The translations under genes were made by a program, and so were the position numbers. Positions 12,165 to 23,671 of a DNA stretch of 64,000 nt are shown here, in pieces; positions within the stretch are counted from its first letter, which is position 1, and each line of letters starts with the position of its first letter. The stretch is taken from assembly GCA_002633005.1 (NCBI GenBank), contig NMRA01000229.1, positions 581,765 to 645,764 on the forward strand. Direction: 5' to 3'. This DNA comes from Phoronis australis. Lineage: Eukaryota; Phoronida; Phoronidae. The notes below the pieces were generated by a model. It was not told the origin of the DNA. It saw only the letters and a list, made by a program, of their open reading frames with translations, and searched no databases.

Positions 12165-12542
12165 GGCAACAAACTTCATACTTCAACACGACGAGGGCCT
12201 CTGAACAAAGGTCATACTTCAATACGACGAGAGCCCCTGAACAAACGTCATGTTTCAACGCGACGAGGGTCTCTAAACAAAGGTCATACTTCACGACGAG
12301 AGCCTCTGAGCAAAGGTCGTACTTCAACATGACCAGGGCCTCTGAATAAAGGTCGTACTTCAACATGACGAGGGCCTCTGAACAAAGGTCATACTTCAAC
12401 GCGACGAAGGCCTCTGAACAAAGATCATACTTCAACGCAGCGAGGGCCTCTGAACAAAGATCATACTTCAACGCGACGAGGGCCTCTGAACAAAGGACCC
12501 TCAACGCGACGAAGGCCTCTGAACAAAGGTCATACTTCAAAT
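12165..12542. repeat. 36-bp minisatellite, about 10 units
   Basis: The core unit GCCTCTGAACAAAGGTCATA plus CTTCAACGCGACGAAG repeats about ten times with small changes and a few short deletions. Because 36 is a multiple of 3, both strands give open frames of 12-residue repeats (ASEQRSYFNATK on plus). These lack a start context, introns or neighbours that would make them genes. Confidence 0.93.
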
Positions 12543-12999
12543 CTTAAGCTCAGTACTGAGCTTCCTTATATCTCCTAGATGGCTCAAACTTTTAAGATCA
12601 CTAAAAAGTTGTATGTTATCTACGGCATCTGATACGATAAATCGGAAATAAAGCACACGTTTTGCATTTACGCGAGATCTGTCTTCATGTTCCTAAAACA
12701 CAAAAAACAGTGTAGGTGGCCTGATGTCATTTGCAGTGCATCAAACGTGCGAAGGCCTCATGGGTGGCCCATTGCACAAAACACCTGAGCTAAAACCACA
12801 AGAGTCCCGTTAGGGTTATACGTGAAAGAAGTTTTCAAGACTGCCTGTTTCCTTTAACACAGACGGACAGACCAATGAGCTATACCAGGGTATAGCTCAT
12901 TTTACAGACGTTCCTACATATCGCTGGTGTGACAAGATTGAGCGCGAAAATGTAGGTCAACATTAAGACGCAGCAAGGAAAGAAATTGCCGATCTCACT

Positions 13000-13035
13000 C
13001 AGAGGCGGATTTAGGGAGGAGTGTAAGGGGGCCAA
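13000..13035 (+). mobile_element. Dispersed element end (CAGAGGCGGATTTAGG), cut by the assembly gap
   Basis: The same terminal motif as the elements at 3.1 and 38.5 kb, followed by a G-rich stretch that runs into the gap. The gap may be the rest of this repeat. Confidence 0.5.
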
Positions 13036-13349
13036 NNNNNNNNNNNNNNNNNNNNNNNNNNNNNNNNNNNNNNNNNNNNNNNNNNNNNNNNNNNNNNNNN
13101 NNNNNNNNNNNNNNNNNNNNNNNNNNNNNNNNNNNNNNNNNNNNNNNNNNNNNNNNNNNNNNNNNNNNNNNNNNNNNNNNNNNNNNNNNNNNNNNNNNNN
13201 NNNNNNNNNNNNNNNNNNNNNNNNNNNNNNNNNNNNNNNNNNNNNNNNNNNNNNNNNNNNNNNNNNNNNNNNNNNNNNNNNNNNNNNNNNNNNNNNNNNN
13301 NNNNNNNNNNNNNNNNNNNNNNNNNNNNNNNNNNNNNNNNNNNNNNNNN
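13036..13349. other. Assembly gap (314 N)
   Basis: A continuous run of N. The flanks are repeat sequence, and reading frames drawn across it are not meaningful. Confidence 1.
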
Positions 13350-13404
13350 TCACACGTTCGCTTTCGCGTTTAACGTGTAGCCAAAACTCTCAAATACATT
13401 GCAG

Positions 13405-13588
13405 GTTACCGGAAGAAATTAACCTTGACATGTTACATACCCACACTGTACGAAATCTAAAATTATCCCCTCAACTGTTTGACGACATGAGCGAATTCCC
13501 TACGACCAACGTCCTCTTTGTCAACAGGGCTTTCATCATAAGGATCCTCGAAAGAAATTCTATTAAAGAATTCTTTGGAAAAGGATAA
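13405..13588 (+). CDS. Possible terminal exon of an unrecognised protein beside the assembly gap
   Basis: After an acceptor-like ctctcaaatacattgcag, the frame encodes about 60 residues, including LPEEINLDMLHTHTVRNLKL and FVNRAFIIRILERNSI, and ends FFGKG then TAA. The leucine-rich, amphipathic look and even composition suggest a real or formerly real coding segment. The sequence just upstream (13350-13400) is a dispersed repeat and then the gap, so any earlier exon is hidden. No family was recognised. Confidence 0.3.
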
Positions 13589-13974
13589 ATATTTTTATAG
13601 ATCGAAAGATCGGGAACATATTGTGTTTAATTGTATAATTCACAACGTGGTCTTCAATTTTTTCAACCTTTAACCCTTTCTATGGTATGAATGTTTCTTA
13701 AATACAATCTCACATTTTGGTAATTCTTTGGGCCGCTTGGCTTCATGCTGCTGCGCTTTGCATCCGGGCACCTACTGTAGTGTTTTCGACCACTTTGAAA
13801 TTAATCTACTTTCACCCCTGAATAGTTAGCAGTGCCGAATTTATGGGGGCGGGTAAAAGGACGACGTTTCGGCTGGTAAAGGACGGTCATTCCTGTAGAC
13901 ATCATCAGGTGTTACAGCGTCCTTCGAGAAGGCGCACGGGTACCTCGTACACTAATGGTGGGCAGTTATATTCC

Positions 13975-14046
13975 TGGTGCACGGCAGTGCTGGACTCGAT
14001 TGACAACTCAAAGCTCCCAGGTTCAAACCGCGAATTGCAGGGCCAG
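13975..14046 (+). repeat. tRNA-derived SINE-like sequence
   Basis: GTGCACGGCAGTGCTGGACT resembles an A box and CAGGTTCAAACCGC a B box, about 40 bases apart, followed by an A-rich tail. It does not fold as an intact tRNA by eye. Confidence 0.45.
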
Positions 14047-17000
14047 AAAAAATAAGGATGCTGAAAGACCTGAGGCGTATTTCTCGGAAAGTATAGTGCC
14101 AAAAGTGGATTTTGCTTTGACTTTTATTCTGTTCCTGAGCAGGCTACGGATTTTGTCTTGGCTTCGAATTGTACATGTAGGCAAATTTCCTGACTTTTAG
14201 CCTCGGCTCCATAGGAAGTGCAACTATGAATAGACTATTAGTCTGTGTAAATAGACTTATAGATTTTAGGAATGGTGTCTGGTAATCTTTCTGAAAAAGT
14301 AACAAACGAGTGTTATGTAAAGTTCATAGGGAGCGAACGATTCTTCCAATTTTCATTTGATTGGAATAGTTAATATGACAAGTCAATATTGCTGTCTCGG
14401 TATATATTTTTGCTGTTTTTATAGGAGAATCTATATAAGTGAAAATTGTTTCGCTAGAAAAACGTGAAGTTCAACCGTGACCAGCCTCCTGGGTCTGTTA
14501 CTATTTTCATTTGTTTTCAAGCTTGCATAGAGAAATGATTGCTGCGCTTCAGCACGTTATCACGTATTATGTGTGGCTATTTTGAATTTACAGCACAGCT
14601 GTAGGTGATTCTTTAATCGAATGTTAGAAAAAATAATTGAGCAGCACAAATCACGGGAATGCGTCGTTTGCCCTTTTTATTTCCTGGTTTCTCACAACAA
14701 ATACGGCATCACAATCACACCTAGTGCCACAAAGAAGGAGAGGGGGGCAGGTGGGGGAGCGCATGAACTTAGCACTGTCGACTATTAACCCGGAATAGTA
14801 GACAATCTTCGAAAGGGTCGAGTAAATTAGAGAACATGTTCATGCGAAGCACTTTAGTATCACGTGAGAGAGTATTAAGAGAAACAAAGCAACATCATTT
14901 TAGAAATTTGAAGACCACTGTTTGTGAATTACGCAAAGGCAATATTCTCCACGATTTATAAAGCGATAAAAATCTCGACAATTTTTCCCAAAGAATTCAA
15001 TAGTAATTCTTTTGAAGATTGTTATTAGGAAAGCATTAATGACGATGTGAGACTTGTTCGTACGAAACTCGCTGTGTCAATCAGACTGCCAGGAGTGCTA
15101 TTTTTGATAATCGTGTACAATGTACATTTCTAACTGGTGAAGCTGCTCCCACTGTATTTGTTGGGCACCGTAAACAAAAAAAATCTGCGATTTTTGGTCT
15201 ACATGTTTAATTCATAAAATGTGATATGCTACCACTGGAGTGAACAAGAACTCGCGTTAACACGAAAAAAATTTGAAACTTTCTTGGGCGTAGGCACCCA
15301 AACACCCGTAGAATGCCACGTCTCCGGTGCTCTCCCGATGACCCTTGAAGTACTCTACATGTACATGTATTTGGACGGATCCGTTCGGAATTTGCCAACA
15401 CTTTCGTACAGTGAATTACGGACTTGCAACTTGACAACTGGCGATTCATTCAAAATGCGCGCTGTGAGTGCATTGACAATCTTAGATTTTCTGGTAACAT
15501 GCAAGGGTAACGAAAATCGATAGATTCATAGACTATTTTCACTGTTAAGTTAAGTTAATCTAATTTGAAATAAATTTGTAATGCTTCAATGGACTCCGAT
15601 GCTGGCTGAAATTCCGACTCCAAACAGTAAAGAGCTCTGTACTAACCCTCTAAGAAGTTGGTGTTTCTGTGAATTTTGACCTAGGGAGATGAAATTTGGG
15701 CAGTTTGATATCATTTGTCCACCCCCGGGGGAAGGCAAAACAAAACCTCGGTTGCCCACTTTTAACATGTACTTTTGAAACAACCCTTTAGGCGGTGTAC
15801 CAGAGACCTTAGAACCGCACCCTTACAGTATAGGCCATAGTCTATTCGACTCTAGGAAGCCTAGAAAATCACTTCTGTGGCTACTTTTTTGTTTTTAGGT
15901 CATTAAGTACTAGACTTTACGAATCTATAAAGTTTCCAAGGTTTTACTAGCACGTTTTCGAGAAATTTATCTCAAATATCTGACTTTTTGCAATATTTGG
16001 CACAGAAAACCCATTTTCGAAAACCAACAACACTAAACAAAATCTGAATGATGATTTGATTGGGGTTTGTTCATTTGAAGTTATTGGAGAAGAAAAGTGA
16101 TAAATATTAATAAATATTATGACATTATGTGAAAAATTGCTAAAAAAGAGGAAAAGAAAAATTTTAGCAACGCCTCCTGTTGGCCACAAAACATACTACT
16201 ATATTCTGAACTCCTACCAAAAGAGCAACACTGTTAAGCATTTAGAACTTGATAAAGAGTTGATATCACAACCTACATATGAACAACATACATTTCCAAG
16301 CATCTACAATGAATTCACTGTAATCACTTTCATTAATTGTCATAATTAATTATTATCCACATTGCAGTTCACTGTCAACTGCCACAGAGGAATGATAAAC
16401 CGTACAGTTCTGACTGCCACGAGGATAATAAAATGTTGTCAATATTTTCCATTAGCTTACAAAATTATAGTTATTTAACAACATAGCACAAATTTATTTT
16501 TTTCTTCATCCACTCCATCATCATTTACATCATCATTATTGTCATCAAAACTTGTTTCTTGAGACACCGTGTTTACACAAGACAGTCACACAACTTAGAA
16601 CATGGCATGCCTGACTCCAAACAAGAGCACGTTTTTGTACTACAACCACCCTTTTTACATTTGCAATTAACATTTTAATGACATTTTCTGGGGCTAAAGG
16701 CAGAGTCATCCAGTGGAACTTCAGATCACCAAAAGCCACCCATTACCTATTAACTGGAGAAGGTGCACTGGCATGCTGTTGCGAGGCTCTTTTGTGAATG
16801 GCACACTGGTAGTTTGCTCTTATGGCATGTAACAGCAAACAATCATGATGAGGAGGCAGAGATGATTCCATCACAGATTTCAACCTGAATATGCGGTAGC
16901 GCCGAACTCATGATGATGAGTCGCCGTACAGCTTGCATACAAAAGGTTCAATGCCTTCCATGAATTGACCAGGAACCACAAATGCTGAGCCCAATTTTAA

Positions 17001-18658
17001 TGAAAAGGTTTAAAAATATCTGTGCAAGCCTACACCCTACCCGGCATTAAAAAATTTGTCAACCTGGATACCGTTTCGTCTAAACATATCAGCCATGTTA
17101 CAGTAATCTTTTTACTGAAACAGATAACCAAAATGCTCTTCACTTTAGCACACAGCATGGCCAATTACTTGAACACCCATCCAAGAATTAATTCTTCTCA
17201 ATGTGGACAGTAGTTATAAACAACTTAGCCTAGCCAGCAGGATAAGATCTACTGGCTGTCCTCGAATACTTTCATGAAGCAGATAACTTGGGAATGGGAA
17301 AAGTACGGACACAATATTTTCCTGGCATTTGATTGACTGTGCTGATCATTTTGCACTGACACCTGGTGGCTAACATATTAGTTGAGGCTATTTTTAAATT
17401 AAAATTCTAATTAAACGTGCTTTTTTGAAATTGACTTTTGAACATCTGTAGATGGGTTTAATCCAAAGTTCCATTGCCCCCCGAAAGTAGCCACAGAGGC
17501 GAAAGATAGGAGAGCTGGGACTATGGCCTAGTATGTACCCCTTCAGTGCATGTCCCTAAAAACAGGATTTTCCCTAAACTGGACCCTAATAAAGTAAATC
17601 GTGACCGGCTTTGGTATCATTTTCCCTCTTGGAAATTGACGAAACTATAACCAACAACTCCATCAACTCATACCGAGGTGATTCTGTTTCTTACTGAAAT
17701 TCTCAAGATTACACAACCCGCACGCCTATTACGATCTGGGTGAGAAATTGGCAGCAACTAGGGATTGATATCGTGGTAATTGGACGGGAAATGTTTTCTT
17801 TCCTACGAGTCCTTTAAAGCGTCCTAAGAGAGAGAGCCGGAGGTAGCGCTTTTGTCGGGGGAGTGCTCCTGGTGTCGGCGGGTTATAGGTGGAGGTAAAG
17901 CTTATGTTCACTGCAGATGGAGGGTAGTAAAACTGGTGTCTACCTCGGTGCGAGACTGGATGGTGACGGGGACGAAACTGGATTAGACGAGGAGTTGCAC
18001 CTATGAAACGTTACATTAGTAAATCGAACATCGGTTACATATATCATCTATAGTTTCAAGCATCAAATGTCAGGTGTTTCAATTATAGATGATGACGGAT
18101 ATTAGATCTCCTAATTAAAGTCCCAGGCAAGGCAAACCGCAGAAGTGAGTCTTCAAGTTGAAGCAATCAATGAAATCCTTTCGGCCTGCCTTTGTATTTT
18201 GTGTAGGAAAACTAACTTGCCTTAAAAGCATGAAACAAACGATGGTGCTGATTGGGGCTTTAAAGATGTATTTGTATGCTCCTGACTATGCTAATGTACA
18301 GCAGGAACTAATCGACAATGCTATTTTAACATAATCTACGCTAAACAAAGTGCAATTGTATTCACCGACAACTTGTAAATTTGAAAATAAAAAATCTGCA
18401 AATAGGTGGCCTTTGCACTAATGACGTACCTCACGTCCTCACATAGCTCGCATCATGCAGAGCTATTCCCCAGCATCATGTCACGATACTTACTGGACAC
18501 AGTTCAGTGATTTGCGGCTGATCATTTTCGCCACAAACTCGTTCTTAAAAAAACATTTGGCAATTTTCAACCTACAGTGTACATCATATTCACATCGTCT
18601 CTATATGTTGTGTTTCTAATTAATTCGGCCAAACAATCACAGAGATAAGGAATTAGCA
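14047..18658. other. No gene seen
   Basis: 4.6 kb of low-information sequence. 16090-17400 has little CpG compared with its neighbours. Short frames show no domain, and no exon pair was found. Confidence 0.4.
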
Positions 18659-19035
18659 AGTTCCACTTCAAAGATACTTTTTCCGCTTAACTTCAGTTGA
18701 AAACTCCACAAAACGGACTTTAACGCGACTTAGTTCAGTCGAAACTAAAACCCAAGCATCGCTCATTCACCACAACTCCAAATATTTTCAAACTTAACTG
18801 AACTTAACGAATTTTTTTTTAATTTAATTTTATTTGTGAATGGCGACATTATAGGCACTTGCTCAACTGCTGCCATATGTAATTTGGTTTCCACTTTAGA
18901 GAAAATAAATATAATAGTAAAATATGGCAAACACAAACAGGGCTAAAATTTTATATTTCAGTGTACATGTATCTTTCGACTGACGAAACTCTTCCTGTGT
19001 TCTAAATTAGTGAATGTAAAGAAAATTTTAGTTCG
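18659..19035. repeat. Dispersed repeat, copy 1
   Basis: Blocks 18659-18800 and 18971-19035 match 59463-59610 and 59846-59905 in order. Examples are TTAGTTCAGTCGAAA, CTCCAAATATTTTCAAACTT and TCTTTCGACTGACGAAACTC. Confidence 0.7.
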
Positions 19036-22024
19036 TCTGAGGCAATTCGAGTCGTATTCACATGATTAAGTGTTCGGCGATGTCTAGCTATTGTGGTTTC
19101 ATGGCCTTTCAAATTTGTTAACGCTGTTTTCTGACTTTTCCAGTATGAATCATACCAATAAACTGACCATCTGAGCCCAAGGCAATGACGACACCTACTT
19201 CACAATACTCATTTTCTCTTAAAACAGAGAAATTATGAAGTACATCTTGTGGCTAGGTAGCGATAGGAAAGTTGGTGGACAGATTGTCATGCAAAGGAGT
19301 AAAATAAGTCTTTAGTATTGCTAATGCTCTTGTTTGCAAAATCAAAGCTTTTGCAAACGAGGCTGTCATCAGGTGTGGTTCTCATCACCACCAACCAACT
19401 ACCGGATATTTTCCCCGTTCAGCTTAACACAACCTTTTTCGGACTTTGTTACAATTTCCTGTGGCTCCTTCTGACTCTGGACCTGACAGTGTGCCGGAAA
19501 TCCTGGTAAACAGACTACCTTTTAACGATTTGGAGGGCGACCACATGTGCCAGTTTTCTCTGCACATAATTTTTGTATAGCTCGACGCATGCTATTTATT
19601 GACTGTGCGACAATATGCATCCCAAACACCTGTTACCGTGACGAAGCGACGACTTGGATCGTACTTCTACCGGTTGCGACAAAAGTCGCCACAATCCGAC
19701 CTTTTCCCTAAGAAACCTCTATTAGTCACAGAGTGTCATTCGTTCGTCGTAACTCTAAAAATTGCTGATCGTAATCAAATGAAACTTTCTGGTACTGTTC
19801 TCGAAAACGGTGTTAGGAATCACTTTTGGGTAAGGTCCTATCGTACTAGTGTGAGTTTCATGATTCCTGAAGGTACACAAAACAAATGTTAAGCAACTGT
19901 GACTGCTTAATTCTGATTTCGTCTTGAGTATTTATGTCAACGGTACGGGCGTTGCCAAGTTTGATTAAAATGCTTGATGATTATCATCCTATGGGTTATT
20001 TCTTGCAGTGGGAAGTACTCGCTGATGAAAAGTCTTTCTGGAAAGCTCAGATTAAAGCTTTTCACCTAATTACATTAGCCTTTATTTGCCTTAGGGAAAA
20101 ATCATCTCTCCCGAACTAGCAGTGAAACCAAGCATCTCAATCCCGAACACTAGGCGGGCATTCTGACAACAGAGCTATCGAGCCCGTGCCAGCAAACGGT
20201 TACATAGTTCACTTAAGAAGAATATTTCCGCGCTATAAACGGATTACGCAACGGGGTGATAGGTACTTTACTACTATTCCTCCATGACTGAACCCAGCAG
20301 TCATGCCAGCTTTAAAGTGGAATGCAGCGCCTATTCCTGGCATGGTCAAGATAGCTCGGGAAATCCTGGGCTCCATTCTTGGTAAATAAAGCCTACTGTA
20401 ATCAAGCGAAGCACCAAATTTCTTTCTATGCAGAATCAACATTGAATGCCAGAGAACAGTCACGTGATCCAGTCAATGGGCAAATAAAAATAAAAACAAA
20501 GTTGGTTCTGGTCAGTATCACGACTCATTTAAAATATGTGCCTCACAACTTGAATCTGGAATGCCTTGATTTTGAATTATTTGGAATAAAAACTGTGAAA
20601 GATTTTATAAGTTTTCACAGGGTGTGGAATTTTGTCAATGGAAACGTCTTAGTTAACTTTGACTTAATTTGGTATTGTTGCGACCACGGTTAATGAATAT
20701 TCGTGATGGAGACTACAACATGACCAATATATCCCGGAATATGTTGAATATAATGAATGCAGATTTTCAAATTCTTCATCCAGCTGGTGTAGAGGTAAAT
20801 ATCCTACTTTCACTTTCTTTTAATTCTGCTCTTTACTGATGATCACGTGTTAACCAAGCGTATAGTGACCGAGCTAAAAAAAGTCGTGGTTAACCAACAG
20901 ACACCGAAATGGGTAATGGACAAGATACAAGAGTGCCGGAAAAACATAGTCCGTAGTCGTGCAAGGACATGCGACTTTGAAGGTTTTCCTACCCGGATCA
21001 AACATGACGATTCGTTTTGATCTAGAACACACAAAATAAAAATTCGAATTTGAACTGTGTTACCGTCAAATTTTAAAGAAAAAGTCCCTCGTATCAATTT
21101 CAACCAAGGTCTCGATTTTTTAAAAAGTCCCTCAAATGCGCTGAAGCAAAGTTTTACTCGCAGTAGCTTACCAAGTGAGGCATAATTACTCCTGTCGAGG
21201 ATGCACTGTCTCGCACGTATAACTTTGATCGTGTTGATTATTATTTTTAAAATGGCTAGCTAAAAATACTACACCGCCGCATCATTTTTTTAAGTAAAAT
21301 ACAGAACCAATTATGCTTTTTGGTCAGCTAGGAGAAAATGCGCGCTTTTTACTGGGTTGAATTGTATAGTGTCGTACATCTAGATACTCGGCTAATTCGG
21401 AACCTATTACTTCTTGCACCTCATTAATATTAATTCGAAAATGTTGACGTTTATTATTTAATCAAGGTTGGACTGCATTGTAGTCATTATCTAACTAACT
21501 CTACGAATTACGGTATTATCGTCAAGTTCTATAATGTGCGAAAATGTTGTCACGTGATCTCCTATTACGTCACAAGAAGACAAGAACGAAGTCGACGGAT
21601 TCTTGAACATTATTGAAGTCTGAGTCCTTCGTATTCGTACTCGTTATCTTCCAGTGATAAACACAAACTGAACACGTGAACTCATCCGAAATGTTCTCCC
21701 TTACACCATCTGATTCATTTTTGTCTGTGTCGGCCAATGACCCACAATTCAGCTGTGTTTTAACTAGTCGGTGTAGCAACAACATGGCGTTAATAAAAGC
21801 GTTTCAGTGAATCTAAACAATTACTCTTTGGGTATTTATGATTTTGTTTCACATATTAACATCGTTTTAAAAGGAAAAGTTTGCAAGTCGCAGTTAAACA
21901 CGCCATTTCTTTTTAAGTCGTAAGAACGAGTAAATGAGACACCATCTCAGGGCTAAGGAATTTTCTGTAATTTTAAGGTCTTGTGCCAAAACGATAGCAT
22001 CCACCTCAATGTGCAAATTGGTAA
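19036..22024. other. No gene seen
   Basis: Several short plus-strand frames (e.g. 19599-19892), but no recognisable domain, splice-site pair or repeat partner. Confidence 0.4.
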
Positions 22025-22181
22025 CTTAAAGGAGAATGCCACCCGATTTAAATAGTCTTTTTTACCGTCTTAGTCGGTCTATATCCACATCGCCTTTTAT
22101 ACGGTCGACCTGAGTTGTCGCGTTAAACTGTGAGGAAGGTGATAAACGACGCAGTGACGTCAGTGGTTCATTTGCAGAGTG

Positions 22182-22406
22182 AATGTCGCTACATCCCGGT
22201 GCATCGTTCCCGCTTGTCCGAACTATGAAGCTGCAAAGAAAGCGGGTATATCGTTTCTACGACTTCCTCGAGAGCCCGAAATGCTTAGGAAGTGACCCGC
22301 GGTAGTGAAGAATGAAAGATACGCTGTAATAGCAGGCATGAGGCCGTGAAACATCTGGTCTGTGGCCGGCATTTCGTCGACTCTGACGAATTCCGTTTTA
22401 CCAAAG
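22182..22406 (+). pseudogene. Decayed THAP zinc-finger domain
   Basis: A plus-strand frame reads RCIVPACPNYEAAKKAG then ISFLRLPREPEMLRK, where a TGA sits at about the position of a conserved THAP Trp. It continues PAVVKNERYAVIAGMRP and stops. In a shifted frame, VCGRHFVDSDEF follows. The C2CH ligands (Cx4C, then CxxH followed by Phe) and spacing are those of THAP domains, which are DNA-binding modules found in P-element transposases and host proteins. Two stops and a frameshift show it is no longer functional. It lies inside the terminal-inverted-repeat element 22025-23671. Confidence 0.68.
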
Positions 22407-23069
22407 AATAATCACAGCGCCTCTCTATTATTTCTTGATGAGTGCATTGCGGTTCGAACTGATAGCCTGTGAAACCTGATCCGATCCGTGAAATCTTCGT
22501 CAGATGAGCTCTTGACTAAGTCGGGATTGGGGCCGGGCGAGTTGCCATGTAGAGGTGTATTATTCAAAATGAATTATTCTCATCGTAACCAATGCTTATA
22601 TAAAACTGAAACAAAATCTGTCTCATTAGACCCAATGTGTGATAACTTTGCAGTATTCGTGAGTGCATATGTTGAGAAGCCAGCAATGAATAAACCACTG
22701 CATTACTCGCTTTTGATACCGGCAATAAAGGCAATTGACAGGGAACCGAGGCCGTGTGAGCGCATGCTAATTCTGTGTCTGCTGACGCAAAGGTGTTGTG
22801 AAACAATTACTCGATTTTATATGCTATGGGGAATCTTTATTTAGAAATACAAGTACATAATTCAAATCATTGTTACTGTACAACCTCTGCCCTGACTGTC
22901 TGTGGAAGGGGAACCCGACTTCTCGGCCCCCGACAAGTAAGTAGATTTTCAGTTTCGTGGCTAATTCACATAAATAATTGCGTGCACATTATTTCTTTGG
23001 CTCACTATTATAGTCTTTTCGTGACTGGAGGTTTAGTTTCCAACTCAAGCTGGTTTATGTTCATGCCAG

Positions 23070-23170
23070 TCCCGGCGGCCGCAACGGGCTTAATCCGGTT
23101 CCGAGCCACTGGCCGGGATAACGAGTCAGTCCGGCCGCCCTGATCGGGTTCCGAGTCACTTGCCGGGATA
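23070..23170. repeat. GC-rich direct repeat, about 53-bp unit, two copies
   Basis: GGCCGC..GGG..ATCCGGTTCCGAGCCACT..CCGGGATA is followed by a second version with TCGGGTTCCGAGTCACTTGCCGGGATA. It lies inside the THAP element and is much richer in G+C than its surroundings. Confidence 0.55.
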
Positions 23171-23671
23171 TCAAGCGTTTTGTATGTTTAGAACTCCAAA
23201 AAATCACAAGTCTAAACAACACAGATTTAGGTTCTCCTGCCTGTATTTCACGGAAGAATACTTCGAATTTATCACCGAACAGACCCCAAATTCCCGCTAC
23301 GGATCTTGGTAAATTGGCATGCTGAACTTTGTAGGCTACGGTGTGTCCAAATACCAATAATTCCGTAACAGCGAAATAAAACAACACGTTTGTATAAGAA
23401 CTCGGTGTATTTTAAGGGTTTTACATCGAAGTTTGATGATTTATTGGAGTTAAACGATTAATTCAAGCGATAAGCCGGCGACATCAGTAACCCGTGTTGT
23501 GAACTGCTGAACAGACTGCGTGTGAAACCGATGACGTTATTGGATAATTTCAGCATCTCCGTCTGCCGTCAGCTGTCAGGTAACGCAACCGAACGTGCCG
23601 ATATCGAGTAGAGCTACTCAATCTAAATTGATACAAAATGGGTTGTTTTTTGGGTGGCATTCTCCTTTAAG

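Larger units (their letters stand above)
22025..23671. mobile_element. THAP-containing DNA transposon relic with 20-bp terminal inverted repeats
   Basis: The left end cttaaaggagaatgccaccc (22025-22044) is matched perfectly, in reverse complement, by 23652-23671. Only a dead THAP segment is recognisable inside. The remaining ~1.2 kb has no clear transposase, so this is either a decayed P-like element or a non-autonomous derivative. No convincing target-site duplication was seen in the immediate flanks. Confidence 0.68.

Noticed and set aside
12165-12542. CRISPR-like regular repeat array
   Set aside because: No unique spacers between units, and the host is an animal. It is a tandem minisatellite.
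12880-13588. Frames of 157 and 200 codons spanning the N run
   Set aside because: Most codons are N. Only the part after 13405 deserves consideration, and it is listed separately.
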